A program made the translations under genes and the position numbers. Under the pieces are notes generated by a model. That model saw only the letters and a list, made by a program, of their open reading frames with translations, was not told the DNA's origin and did no database searches. DNA of 64,000 nt from Anaerolineae bacterium (GTDB lineage Bacteria; Chloroflexota; Anaerolineae; Anaerolineales; Anaerolineaceae), in the NCBI GenBank assembly GCA_013314735.1, contig JABUFD010000004.1, positions 62,001-126,000 of the forward strand, read 5' to 3'. Shown piece by piece: positions 10,772-20,424 of the stretch; the stretch's first letter is position 1, and each line of letters opens with the position of its first letter.

Positions 10772-12250
10772 ATGTTATTGGGCATTGACCTCGGTACTTC
10801 ATCACTAAAAACGATCCTGATGGATGCGGATGGACACATCTGCGCCCAGGCAGCCGCGGACTATCCCATCCACACCCCACATCCGGGATGGGCGGAGCAG
10901 TCCCCCGAAGACTGGGTACAGGCGGCCATAGAAACCACCCGCCATATCGTTGCGCTGGTGCCAAGTGCCAAAACCAGCATTCAGGGCATTGCATTTTCCG
11001 GCCAAATGCACGGCCTGGTTGTGGTGGGAAAGGATGCACAACCGCTGCGGCCGGCAATCATCTGGGCGGACCAGCGCAGCAGCGAGCAGGTTGACGAAGT
11101 GCACACCGCGATTGGGCGGGAACAACTGGGGAACCTTACCGGCAACCCGCTTGCTGCTGGTTTCATGCTCCCCTCATGGCTGTGGCTGCGCCAGCATGAA
11201 CCAGCAATCACCAACATCGCTGCCTGGCTTCTGCTGCCCAAGGACTATCTGCGCCTTGTGCTCTGCGGAGAAATCGGCACAGAACCTTCCGATGCCTCCT
11301 CCACCGGGTTGTTTGACCCATTCCACAGCTCCTGGCAGCAGGTGCTGTGCGCAGCATTGCACATCCCCGCCGATAAGTTGCCTCCGCTGTTTGCTTCTGC
11401 AGCCGTAGCCGGTGCCTTGCGCCCGGTAATCGCGGATCAAATGGGCATTCCGGCAGGTATTCCGGTTGTCTTCGGCGCCAGCGACCAGGCGGCACAGGCA
11501 CTGGCCAACGGTGTGATCGGGCCGGAAACCGGATCTACCACCATCGGTACTGGCGGGCAGTTGTTCCTGCCCATGCGCCATCCCCGCCATGATCCCGCCT
11601 TACGGTTGCACTGCTTTTGCCACGCGGTCCCCCACACCTGGCACCTTGAATCCGCAATTCTCAGCGCAGGCCTATCCCTGCGCTGGCTGAAGGAAAGCCT
11701 CCTGGAAAACCATCACAGTTACCAGCTTCTGGCGGATACTGCGGCGGACGTTGCCCCCGGCGCAGAAGGTCTTCTCTTCCTGCCGGACCTGGCAGGGAAC
11801 CGCACCCCTCATATGAACCCGCATAGCCGCGGCGCATTGATCGGACTGACGCTGCGCCACACACCGGCCCATTTGGCGCGTGCGGTGATGGAAGGTGTGG
11901 TGATGGAAATGCGCCAGGGTCTGGACATTATGACTTCCCTGCAAGGCAATCCACTGCGTATGGTTGCGTCCGGCGGCGGAACCCGCCACCCGCTCTGGCT
12001 TCAGCTCCAGGCGGATATCTACAACCGCCCAATCTTTCGCAGCCAGGTCCATGAAGCCGCCGCAGTCGGCGCCGCCATGCTGGCAGGTATCGGGACCAAA
12101 CTGTACCAATCCGTTGATGAGGCAGTCAACCGGGTTGTTCATTGGGAACAACAACCCACATTGCCGGATCAAGGACGGGTACAATCTTACCAGGCGCTCT
12201 ACCTGCGTTTCTGCCAGGTATATCCAGCCATCCAACATTTGAACCAATAA
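10772..12250 (+). CDS. xylB: FGGY-family sugar kinase, probably xylulokinase
   Basis: A 492-residue carbohydrate kinase with the duplicated actin/hsp70-type fold. It has the phosphate-1 motif GIDLGTSSLK (residues 4-13), the xylulokinase-type SGQMHG motif (76-81), a predicted catalytic Asp at 238 (GASDQ) and the adenosine-binding ASGGGTRHPLW motif in the C-terminal lobe. The likely reaction is ATP-dependent phosphorylation of D-xylulose to xylulose 5-phosphate. Gluconate or another polyol cannot be excluded, because no xylose isomerase gene is adjacent. GGAG lies 9 bases before the ATG. It is followed after 12 bases by the DUF5680-like gene. Confidence 0.85.
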   Translation: MLLGIDLGTSSLKTILMDADGHICAQAAADYPIHTPHPGWAEQSPEDWVQAAIETTRHIVALVPSAKTSIQGIAFSGQMHGLVVVGKDAQPLRPAIIWADQRSSEQVDEVHTAIGREQLGNLTGNPLAAGFMLPSWLWLRQHEPAITNIAAWLLLPKDYLRLVLCGEIGTEPSDASSTGLFDPFHSSWQQVLCAALHIPADKLPPLFASAAVAGALRPVIADQMGIPAGIPVVFGASDQAAQALANGVIGPETGSTTIGTGGQLFLPMRHPRHDPALRLHCFCHAVPHTWHLESAILSAGLSLRWLKESLLENHHSYQLLADTAADVAPGAEGLLFLPDLAGNRTPHMNPHSRGALIGLTLRHTPAHLARAVMEGVVMEMRQGLDIMTSLQGNPLRMVASGGGTRHPLWLQLQADIYNRPIFRSQVHEAAAVGAAMLAGIGTKLYQSVDEAVNRVVHWEQQPTLPDQGRVQSYQALYLRFCQVYPAIQHLNQ

Positions 12251-12262
12251 GGAAATCATTTG

Positions 12263-12724
12263 ATGAACCAGGAAAGTATTGCTTTTTTAATTCGCGCGAA
12301 ACGCGCCACCTACGCTGCCGGGATGCCGCCTTCCACCCCGTCACGACCACGTTCGAAAGACTTGCAGTACCGGGAAGGTTCTTACCTTTATATTGACACC
12401 TATCTGGGCGACATCGATTTCATTGGTGAAGAAGCAGTGTGGCTGGAGGGGCAGGCGATCTGGGGAATGAATTATTACGGATGGATGTTGACGGAATCCA
12501 TCCCGGACGGGTTCTCCGCCTGCCTGAAAGGGGCGCTGCTGGAACTCCCTCAGCACGCTCCCTTCCGCGGGCCTGAGATCTATCATTCAGAAAATTTTAT
12601 TTACCGCTGCCAATGGGAAGGCCGGCCTGAACGCTTCCACGGCGAAGAATGTATCTCCATCGAAGGCGAAGTGATCTATCGGCTGGCTTTCCACGGCGGA
12701 TCGATTCTGTCTTTTACCGGGTAG
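12263..12724 (+). CDS. DUF5680-like small protein
   Basis: A 153-residue soluble protein with no signal peptide. Features are an N-terminal AKRATYAAG motif, a central block with many Tyr, Gly and Trp residues (SYLYIDTYLGDIDFIGEE, then WGMNYYG) and a C-terminal YHGG-like strand (RLAFHGGSILSFTG). This resembles the DUF5680 family, whose members stand alone or follow an XRE-type helix-turn-helix. The DNA-binding part is absent here. The function is unknown. AAGGAA lies 8 bases before the ATG at 12263. It is tightly spaced after the sugar kinase and 35 bases before the Tat-exported protein, so the three may be co-transcribed. Confidence 0.65.
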   Translation: MNQESIAFLIRAKRATYAAGMPPSTPSRPRSKDLQYREGSYLYIDTYLGDIDFIGEEAVWLEGQAIWGMNYYGWMLTESIPDGFSACLKGALLELPQHAPFRGPEIYHSENFIYRCQWEGRPERFHGEECISIEGEVIYRLAFHGGSILSFTG

Positions 12725-12759
12725 ATCACAAACCCGGGTCCATTCATCAAGGAGTTCCA

Positions 12760-14877
12760 ATGAAAACAGCCATCACACGGCGAGAAGTCCTTAAACTGAC
12801 ACTGCTGACGGCATCTGCCCTGCCTTTGGCAACCTGCAATGCCAATCTCGGCCAATCAGAGAAGGCAGAGGTGGCAGACTTGCACAGGCAAGCGGCTCAA
12901 TGCCAGTCATCTGTGACCGCCAAATACACCTATCCCATGCAGCCTCCTGAGGGATACCCCACCGAAAGCGCCATCGATCCTTACCGATTTGAACCGGATG
13001 GCACCACCTTTGCGGAACGTAAACAGGAATTTATCGATTTCCTCTTACAAACCCCTTCCCCTGAAGGCGGAAAGTCCCCCTTTGTCGAGGTATTGCGGCT
13101 TGCCAACGGATTGGAACCCAATCATAAAGCGCTCCATGACGCCCTTGACCAGATTGACCAGCGATTGGATACCGCCGATTTTGGAATGCAAGTGCTGCTG
13201 TGGCTCCTGTTCAAATTCGAAGACAACCCGTTGCTGCACCCGGACATGACCGAGCGCATCCGGCAGACCGTATTTAACTTCAAATACTGGCCGGAAGAAC
13301 CCGGCGTAGACGATATGTGTACCTGGACTGAGAACCACCAGATACTGTTCGCTACCGCCGCCTACCTGTTCGGTCAGCGTTACCCGGATGCCGTTTTCAC
13401 CAACAGCTGCCAGACGGGACGTGAGAAAATGGAACGCAACCGGTCCCGCATCATGCGCTGGTTGGAGCTGCGCTACCAGACTGGTTTCAGTGAATGGCTC
13501 TCCAACGTGTACTATGTCGAGGACCTGGCGCCGTTGTTCTCGTTGATCGAATTTGCGGAAGATGAGGAGATCATCGCCCGTGCCAGCATGGTCACCGACC
13601 TGATGCTGCTTGACCTGGCACTCAATACTTTCCATGGTATTTTTGCCAGCAGCCATGGGCGGTCCTATGAACGACACAAAAAGGAATCGGCCGGCGAATC
13701 CACCAGCGGCCTGGCAAAAGTATGCTTTGGTATGGGCAGCTACCGTAACAGCCTGTGTATGGTGCCATTCGTCCTCAGCACACGCTACACATTTCCACCG
13801 GTGATCGAAGCCATCGGCCAGGATATCTCCCGCCCAGCGATGTTAAACCGCCAGCGCACCGGCATCTTGATCGATGAGGCCGGACAGTTGGGCTTGAAGC
13901 TGGATAATTTTGAGGACGCAATGCGTTTTCTCAGCCTGGAAGCTTACCTGCATCCCAAAACAGCCCCCATCAACCTGGCATTGTTTGATGCCTATCAATG
14001 GTGGGACAACAGCTTTCTCAGCCCAATGAAGGATTTCCGTGGGTTGCTGAACGGACTGAAAAAAACCGGGACATTACCCCTGGTGTTGGGTCCGTTTGAA
14101 TGGGATGCCTGCCGCAACACCCGTGAAGCGGCGGATATTACCACATACCGCACCCCCGACATCATGCTATCCAGCGCGGAGGAATACCGGGTAGGCTATG
14201 GCGGAGACCAGCAGTCGATCTGGCAGGCCATCATCGGTGAAAATGCGACCACCTTCACCACCCACCCCGGCCCGTTCAAGAATGGCACTCCGGATTACTG
14301 GACCGGTTCCGGCATCCTACCGCATGTGCGGCAGGTGGAAAATGTACTGCTGTGTATTTACCATATCCATAAAAAACCCACGCTGTATGCGCCCACCCGG
14401 TACGAATTTACCCATGCCTGGCTGCCGCAGACAGCTTTTGATGAATTTCGCCAGGAAGGCAGGTGGTGCTTTGCCCGTAAAGCGCGCGGATATCTTGCCC
14501 TGTATTCAGCACAACCCACGCGTTGGCAGGATGACAATGACCTGATTGCGGATGGCCGGAAAAATGTATGGATTGTCGAAATGGGCAGCGAAATCCAGAA
14601 TGGCAGCTTTGCTGACTTCACCCAGCAAATCCTGGAGGCGGTGGTCAATGTCAACGGCCTCTCCGTGGAATACCATTCACCCAGCCAGGGCAAACTGTCG
14701 TTGCGCTGGAAAGGCAAGCTGTACCAGAATGATGAACTGGTTCCCATGCAACGCCACCCACGTTACAGCAATCCCTATCTGGAGGTGGAGTATCCGGCCA
14801 GGGAGATAAAGGTCGACAAAGAGACCCTGGGACTGCGGTTGAATTTCTCAGAAAACCAGCGTTCATTCACTGGTTGA
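12760..14877 (+). CDS. Tat-exported protein of unknown function (705 residues)
   Basis: The ATG at 12760 (AAGGAG 6-7 bases upstream) gives a twin-arginine signal peptide (TRREVLKLTLLTASALPLATC). A Cys at its end suggests a possible lipoprotein, although the -1 residue is Thr. The mature part has an alpha-helical region of about 350 residues rich in Trp, Tyr and Glu (for example DMCTWTENHQILF), then a beta-rich C-terminus. That two-part layout recalls alpha/alpha-toroid polysaccharide lyases, but I see no family signature and assign no activity. A longer frame beginning at 12649 overlaps the upstream gene and is rejected. The Tat signal implies export in folded form, possibly with a cofactor. 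A bidirectional terminator follows. Confidence 0.75.
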   Translation: MKTAITRREVLKLTLLTASALPLATCNANLGQSEKAEVADLHRQAAQCQSSVTAKYTYPMQPPEGYPTESAIDPYRFEPDGTTFAERKQEFIDFLLQTPSPEGGKSPFVEVLRLANGLEPNHKALHDALDQIDQRLDTADFGMQVLLWLLFKFEDNPLLHPDMTERIRQTVFNFKYWPEEPGVDDMCTWTENHQILFATAAYLFGQRYPDAVFTNSCQTGREKMERNRSRIMRWLELRYQTGFSEWLSNVYYVEDLAPLFSLIEFAEDEEIIARASMVTDLMLLDLALNTFHGIFASSHGRSYERHKKESAGESTSGLAKVCFGMGSYRNSLCMVPFVLSTRYTFPPVIEAIGQDISRPAMLNRQRTGILIDEAGQLGLKLDNFEDAMRFLSLEAYLHPKTAPINLALFDAYQWWDNSFLSPMKDFRGLLNGLKKTGTLPLVLGPFEWDACRNTREAADITTYRTPDIMLSSAEEYRVGYGGDQQSIWQAIIGENATTFTTHPGPFKNGTPDYWTGSGILPHVRQVENVLLCIYHIHKKPTLYAPTRYEFTHAWLPQTAFDEFRQEGRWCFARKARGYLALYSAQPTRWQDDNDLIADGRKNVWIVEMGSEIQNGSFADFTQQILEAVVNVNGLSVEYHSPSQGKLSLRWKGKLYQNDELVPMQRHPRYSNPYLEVEYPAREIKVDKETLGLRLNFSENQRSFTG

Positions 14878-14932
14878 TATCACTGGACCTGCGACACTTG
14901 GTCTATCAATATGAGGCAGTTAACAGATACAG

Positions 14933-14966
14933 CACACCGCCGATTTTACAAAAAATCGGCGGTGTG
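14933..14966. terminator. Bidirectional terminator between convergent genes
   Basis: A perfect 15-base-pair stem (14933-14947 with 14952-14966) with loop ACAA. T runs lie at the 3' side in both directions. It serves the Tat-exported protein gene (plus) and the M28 peptidase gene (minus). Confidence 0.88.
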
Positions 14967-14986
14967 TTTTGGGTTGATCTGGTTGT

Positions 14987-16330
14987 TTAGAGAATACCCT
15001 GCAACTTCAGGGTTTCCTCGTAGCCGTGGTCACGAATATCCTTCATCACAGCTTCCTGGCCTTTGCGCACCATTGGCAGTTGCGTACCATCATCGATTGC
15101 CATCCGCAGCAGTACCCGTGCCGCGGATACACAGGCCTGCTTCAGTTCATTGAATTTAACCTTGTCCAATGTATCCGCCGTGGTGTGGATCCATGCAGTT
15201 GGTATGTCCGGGCGCGAGGTGACGGCCATCAACGTGGAAAGGCCCTTGAGTGCAAACGGGAAATGATCCGAATGCGGCACATACGTTTTATCATTGACAG
15301 TAATCCCAATCTCATCCCCTGGCAGTGACTTGAGAAATGCCGCGTATTCGGGTGCTTCCTGCGTCATCAGGACCAGTGGCGCAGCCATGCCGACAATATC
15401 CGCGTTAAACACGGCCCGGATGCTGTCCAGCAGTTCCGGGTGGGCATCAGCATAATGGAAAGAACCGTACAAACCCAGTTCCTCACCGGAGAAAAGGACA
15501 AATCTCAGGCCAGTCTTCAATTGACCTGCAAGGGGTGCCAGCACACGCGCGCATTCCAGTGCCAGGATACTGCCAGATGCATTATCATAAGCACCCTGTG
15601 CAATATCATGCCCATCATAATGCCCGCCGACAATGATCCATCCCGCATCCGGATCAGTCCCCGGAATTTCACCCACAATGTCACGTGCGGTCATTTTCTC
15701 ATTGGTGGAAGTGGTTGAAACCTGTGCGGTAAGGGTCAGTCCGGCTTTTAATTGCCGCAGCAAGTACATTCCAGTTTCATACGAAACCCCCACCGCCGGC
15801 ATTTTCAGCGGCATTTCTCCCAGGCTGACCGAGCCGGCAGGCTTCATGCTGCCGGGCGTCCCATTGTAGATCACCAATCCCACCGCGCCAGCCTGCTGGC
15901 ATAACGCGTACTTGATGGAGCGGTGCGGTCCCTGGGTATTGGTCAGGATCACCTTTCCGGCAATCGCACTGCCCAATGCCTCAATCCCTTCCTTGGTGCC
16001 GTCCCCGATATCGAATAATTCGGCGGCAGCCACCCCGGCGGGTGAACACGCCATTTCCCAGGCGTCCAGTTTCTCCTGGCGGTTATTGAACGCAACCACC
16101 AGGCTGGCTTCACCGCGGTGCCATCCCAGCATCGTAAACGGCTCCGCATGTACATTTTGCAATCCAAAAGATTCCATCTGGGATAGAAAGTAATCACCAG
16201 CTCGCTGCTCATCCTCACTGCAGGCAAACCTGCCATTGCAGTAGTCACAGGCATAACTCATCATGCGTTCCACTGCATCCGAAGCCCATACCTCGCCGAT
16301 AATTTGGCGGTCCAATTGTGCCAGATTCAT
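14987..16330 (-). CDS. M28-family metallopeptidase with PA-like insert
   Basis: A 447-residue aminopeptidase. The zinc-binding and catalytic region is clear: GGHYDGHD (His and Asp ligands), YDNASG (bridging Asp), FSGEELGLYGS (catalytic Glu and Glu ligand) and the late HSDHFPF histidine. A protease-associated domain appears to lie between about residues 110 and 215 (GKVILTNTQGPHRSIKYALC). The ATG at 16330 has GGAGG 6 bases upstream; the longer frame to 16378 is rejected. No signal peptide is seen, which is unusual for PA-M28 enzymes and suggests cytoplasmic action. It releases N-terminal residues from peptides, with unknown specificity. It is divergent from the coiled-coil gene. Confidence 0.9.
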   Translation of the reverse strand: MNLAQLDRQIIGEVWASDAVERMMSYACDYCNGRFACSEDEQRAGDYFLSQMESFGLQNVHAEPFTMLGWHRGEASLVVAFNNRQEKLDAWEMACSPAGVAAAELFDIGDGTKEGIEALGSAIAGKVILTNTQGPHRSIKYALCQQAGAVGLVIYNGTPGSMKPAGSVSLGEMPLKMPAVGVSYETGMYLLRQLKAGLTLTAQVSTTSTNEKMTARDIVGEIPGTDPDAGWIIVGGHYDGHDIAQGAYDNASGSILALECARVLAPLAGQLKTGLRFVLFSGEELGLYGSFHYADAHPELLDSIRAVFNADIVGMAAPLVLMTQEAPEYAAFLKSLPGDEIGITVNDKTYVPHSDHFPFALKGLSTLMAVTSRPDIPTAWIHTTADTLDKVKFNELKQACVSAARVLLRMAIDDGTQLPMVRKGQEAVMKDIRDHGYEETLKLQGIL

Positions 16331-16455
16331 CTGATACCTCCATTCGAAAGCGACAATGGTAAGAATTATACACACCATCCATCAATCCAACACATCAGAA
16401 CCTGCACCAATTCGGATGCGGCTTTCTTTTTTTTCGATTATGCTACAATCAAAAT

Positions 16456-19173
16456 ATGGCGGTACCTCAATTCTCCATCACCCCATTCGAACTGATTCTT
16501 TCAGCTGTACCGGTAGCGGTGTTATTCATCGTCATCCTGGTTTATATCATCTCCGCCTACTGGCGTGAGGATGCCCGTACAAGGGTGAAGGAATTTAGCA
16601 GCAACCTCCGTGAAACGCAAACAAATCTCAAACTGGCGGAACAGCGACTGCGAAAATTTGCCCAGGTGAGGGGAGAAATTCCGTTTGTCGACGCCTACGA
16701 CCATACCAACCGCACGCTGGAACAATGCGTGGTGGCACTCAAAAGTCAATACCAGGGTTACAGCGAAGTACAACAGGAAATCGCTGACCAGATGGTTAAC
16801 ATTCCCCGCAACATGATCATGGCGCCTTACTTGTGGTTCGAAACACGGCGCAAGCAGCAGCGTTTCCAACGCGAACTCTCCCACCTTAAACACCTGTCAC
16901 AGGAGTTGGAATCCGCCCTGCGGGAGTTGGAAAATGTGGGCAGAACGACAGCAACAGCCGCCCGTAGTGCGTATCAGCAATTGTTGGAACTGGGAAATAT
17001 CCTGCAAACCCTGGCTCAGCGGCAGATTCACGGTGAAACATTCACCCGCGTTCGCCAACGGTATGCTTTTATCTATGATGAACTTAACCATCTCCCACCT
17101 CATTTTTTACAGCCATCGGCTGAACCGTCAGAAACCAATTTCCAGAATCACGCGGAAGTGGTGAAGGTGGCCGGAATGTTGGATCGGCATTCCGCTGAGT
17201 TGTCAGCACTACTGCACAGCGCCCAGAATTGGGAAGCCCAACATAACCTGATCCACGAGCAGCTTCATCAACTGACCGAACGGCAGCATGAGATTGCGGC
17301 ACGTCTGGGGCAAATCCCGGTCGGAGTCGATTCCACCCCGCTCCTTCAGACACTCAATGAGTGCCGGGGGTTGATTCGCAATGTCCGTGAACGCGCACGG
17401 CGAACGGAGGCCGATGAACTGCGTTACCTGTTGCGGGAGACCCGCCAGATTGAACGCATTTTCAGCGGCCTGATCGATGAGATCAACCAGTTGGTCCGCA
17501 TGTTCGACGGATATCAGCAGCTTCGCAGCCAATTGGACGGCGAATGGCAGCAGCTGAAAACAATTGCTTACCGGTTGTCGCAGAACCCTTTTTTGCCTGT
17601 GCAACTAGATCAAACTGCCACCGCGTTGAATACCATCCACAAGGAAATCAACGATTTGCCGGAGCTCAACCGCCCGATGACACCGGACGAATTGCGCCGC
17701 AGCTTTCATCAAACGCAGACTTTGCTGCAAAACAGCCAGAAATACACGCCGGAATTGGAAGTATTACAAAACAACCATGCCGATTTACTGGTGTTGTTGA
17801 AACGTTTGAAAACCGCAGAAATCGAACAGTGGTCTGACCAGATGACTGCCATACACCAGACAACTGTAGTATTCCACCCGGATAATTATCACCGCATCTC
17901 CGCATTAAAAGACCTTGATATTGCCGAGGAAATTCAAGGAATCAAAATCAAGGCGGGTTTGCTGCCTACTCTGAACAGCAGTGTGCGCGAAAGCCAGGTG
18001 ACACAACTGCTGGGACAGGCGGGCGAATTGGATGCGCAGCGAAAGTTATTGGATGACGCCTGTCAGAGCCGTTTACAGCAGTACCGCATTTTGAAAGGAA
18101 TTGACCAAAAACTGCGTGAAAAAGTGGCTGATATGGAACAAGCCATTGAGCGACTTGATTCCCTGATGCTGGACGATACCAGCCTGCAACAGAAAGCGGC
18201 ACGGTCTGTCAGGGTGTATGACAAGAAACGGGAATCACTCCTGCGATTACTGAATTCTCCTGGTGAAGGAATGTTGGAAAACAAAGCACGCGAGTTGGAT
18301 ACCCTCGACCAGCAGATTGCCAAAGATGTGCGCGTCTGGTTTGAGGATTTGTCGCGCCGCCAGCACGAAGAAGAGGACAGCCTGGCGCAGTCGCTGGGCT
18401 TTATCCGGAGCATGGTCGTATTGAATGAACCGATTCTGACCCAGGCTGAAGAGAAGCTTCAACAAAACAAAAAAGGAAAGCTTTCCATTGAGTATAGCGA
18501 AGGACTCTCCTTGTTGGAACAGGTGGACCAACTGGCAGCCATAGCAGATACCCACCACGCCACCCAGACATTGGTGGGTGATATGCAGCTGTTGGGAACT
18601 GAAGTAAAACAGGTTCACGAAACCCTGGAAACATCCCTTTATCGGTGTGTCCAGAAGATCGAAGGAACCGCCCGTTGGATTGATCCCAGCGGTTGGAACC
18701 AGCGCGCGCTATCTTTTGACCGCTTGCGGAAAGAAATCAATGCCATTCAACAGGAGACACAACAACTGGCACAAAATGGCGAATCTTTTGATCGGTTTTC
18801 CCACCAGGCAAACAGTATGGTTCAGCGCCTGTCGGAAGCAGAAAAACGCCTCGATCAGATCATCAACGAAGCAGAACAGGAACGCAAGTTGGTCGAAGAA
18901 GCCGAAAAAGCTGTGGATGATACCATTCAGCTTTGGCGAAAACTGGCAGACAACGCAAACAGTGACCGCAACCTGCGCTACAGCGTGCAGGAGGTGTTGC
19001 AGCAATACCAGCAGCAATACACCCAGGAACGCAAGAAATTCGAGCGTGGCAACCTCCCGCTGGAAGGTTACCTGCGCTCATTGAAGCAAATCAACCGCCG
19101 TCTGAATGCGGAATCGGTGTCATCGGATGATGGAAAACGGGTTGATATCACAGGCCGTACTTTCAGTCGATGA
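16456..19173 (+). CDS. Membrane-anchored giant coiled-coil protein, EzrA-like layout
   Basis: A 905-residue protein. A single N-terminal membrane helix (about residues 10-35, AVPVAVLFIVILVYIISAYW) leads into almost 850 residues of helical, heptad-rich sequence loaded with Gln, Glu, Arg and Leu and nearly free of Cys. The C-terminus is short and polar. The arrangement (outside N-terminus, one helix, long cytoplasmic spectrin-like coiled coil) matches EzrA of Bacilli, a regulator of FtsZ rings, but this protein is about 350 residues longer and no specific EzrA motif is seen. The role is therefore unproven: a cell-division or cell-shape scaffold is an inference. TACAAT at 16444-16449 sits 6 bases before the ATG and there is no ribosome-binding site, so the mRNA may be leaderless. 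Confidence 0.75.
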   Translation: MAVPQFSITPFELILSAVPVAVLFIVILVYIISAYWREDARTRVKEFSSNLRETQTNLKLAEQRLRKFAQVRGEIPFVDAYDHTNRTLEQCVVALKSQYQGYSEVQQEIADQMVNIPRNMIMAPYLWFETRRKQQRFQRELSHLKHLSQELESALRELENVGRTTATAARSAYQQLLELGNILQTLAQRQIHGETFTRVRQRYAFIYDELNHLPPHFLQPSAEPSETNFQNHAEVVKVAGMLDRHSAELSALLHSAQNWEAQHNLIHEQLHQLTERQHEIAARLGQIPVGVDSTPLLQTLNECRGLIRNVRERARRTEADELRYLLRETRQIERIFSGLIDEINQLVRMFDGYQQLRSQLDGEWQQLKTIAYRLSQNPFLPVQLDQTATALNTIHKEINDLPELNRPMTPDELRRSFHQTQTLLQNSQKYTPELEVLQNNHADLLVLLKRLKTAEIEQWSDQMTAIHQTTVVFHPDNYHRISALKDLDIAEEIQGIKIKAGLLPTLNSSVRESQVTQLLGQAGELDAQRKLLDDACQSRLQQYRILKGIDQKLREKVADMEQAIERLDSLMLDDTSLQQKAARSVRVYDKKRESLLRLLNSPGEGMLENKARELDTLDQQIAKDVRVWFEDLSRRQHEEEDSLAQSLGFIRSMVVLNEPILTQAEEKLQQNKKGKLSIEYSEGLSLLEQVDQLAAIADTHHATQTLVGDMQLLGTEVKQVHETLETSLYRCVQKIEGTARWIDPSGWNQRALSFDRLRKEINAIQQETQQLAQNGESFDRFSHQANSMVQRLSEAEKRLDQIINEAEQERKLVEEAEKAVDDTIQLWRKLADNANSDRNLRYSVQEVLQQYQQQYTQERKKFERGNLPLEGYLRSLKQINRRLNAESVSSDDGKRVDITGRTFSR

Positions 19174-19290
19174 TAACAGGTTTCACCTTTGTAGAATATT
19201 TGCTACAATAAAAAAGTTTTTGAAACCTGAGGTTGCCATTGGCAATTCCGACATCGAAGCCATACCATGAAAAGCGAGGGAAGAGATAAT

Positions 19291-20424
19291 ATGGCCAAAC
19301 ATCTGAAGCTGCGCATCCCGGCTCGCATTAACATCCTGGGAAATCCGGCAGATGCAAATGAAGGCGATTTTGCCACAATATCGGCGGCAGTCAATCTGCA
19401 TGCCTATGCTGAGATCACTCCCCATGACAGTATATCGTTATCTCTGTGCCCGGCGATGGAAGGATCAATGCCTGCACAGTGTGAGGTCTTTCCTTGCTCC
19501 AGCAGCCGCTTTGATTACCATGGCGACCTTTCATTAATCAAAGCAGGGATCAAAGTTCTCCATGATTACAGCCCAGAATTCCGGGCAAAATACCAGCAAC
19601 AGGGATTTCATGCGAATTTCTGGACTGAAGTCCCACGGCAATCCGGGCTGGGCGGTTCCTCGCTGTTTATCCTGTTGCTGTTGGGCGGTCTGCGCGCTTA
19701 TTATGAACTTGATCCCTTCCGCCATAACGATTACGTTCTGGCAGAACTGACCCAGCGTGCAGAATCAGCCGAGTTGGGAATCGCCTGCGGCTTTGCGGAT
19801 CGGCTGGTACCCTTGTTTGGCGGTATTGCGTACATTGATTTCCGCGGGAAATTATTGCCTACACCAGTGGATGAATCCCCGTATGCCACGTACGAACGGC
19901 TGGATGAGTGGGTGGAAAGCTTGCCTTTGGTGCTGGGGTCAACCGGCGTCCAGCATGATTCCGGTGATGTCCACGGCCACATGCGGCCCAGGTACATAGA
20001 ACAACACCTCGAATACCTGCGCTGCGGCGGTAACATGCCCCCCATGGTACAGTGGATGAGCAATGCCTGGGAAACCGCATGGCGTGGAAAAATTGCCCTG
20101 TTGAAACAGGATTGGCGTCAATTTGGCGCGTTGATGAGCCGTAACCACCAGCTGGTCAACGAGATGATGCAGTATTGCGGTTTTCCAGATGGCGCTGGCT
20201 GGGCCAACAATTGCCTGATCAATGCAGGTCGGGAATTTGCTCTCGGCGCCAAGCTGACCGGGGCTGGGGGCGGGGGTTCCGTGTTCGCATTAACCCTACC
20301 TGGTGAACAGCAACGCTTGATTGATGCATGGCACCAGACCGCCACCGTTTGCTGCCTGGAACATGCCCTGATCCAGCCCATCGAAATCGCCCATCACGGA
20401 TTGCAGATTACGGAGGTCGTTTAA
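19291..20424 (+). CDS. GHMP-family sugar kinase (glucuronokinase-like)
   Basis: About 377 residues from the ATG at 19291 (an ATG at 19267 in the same frame is the alternative). GHMP motifs are present in order: motif 1 PARINILGNPAD, the ATP-binding motif 2 PRQSGLGGSSLF and motif 3 KLTGAGGGGSVFAL. The GNPAD form of motif 1 resembles plant glucuronokinase and related sugar-1-kinases rather than galactokinase (GEH) or mevalonate kinase. The next gene overlaps its stop by one base and encodes a sugar-1-phosphate nucleotidyltransferase, so the pair probably turns a free sugar or sugar acid into an NDP-sugar. The exact substrate is unknown. The preceding 90-base leader has a TACAAT box at about 19204. 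Confidence 0.82.
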   Translation: MAKHLKLRIPARINILGNPADANEGDFATISAAVNLHAYAEITPHDSISLSLCPAMEGSMPAQCEVFPCSSSRFDYHGDLSLIKAGIKVLHDYSPEFRAKYQQQGFHANFWTEVPRQSGLGGSSLFILLLLGGLRAYYELDPFRHNDYVLAELTQRAESAELGIACGFADRLVPLFGGIAYIDFRGKLLPTPVDESPYATYERLDEWVESLPLVLGSTGVQHDSGDVHGHMRPRYIEQHLEYLRCGGNMPPMVQWMSNAWETAWRGKIALLKQDWRQFGALMSRNHQLVNEMMQYCGFPDGAGWANNCLINAGREFALGAKLTGAGGGGSVFALTLPGEQQRLIDAWHQTATVCCLEHALIQPIEIAHHGLQITEVV

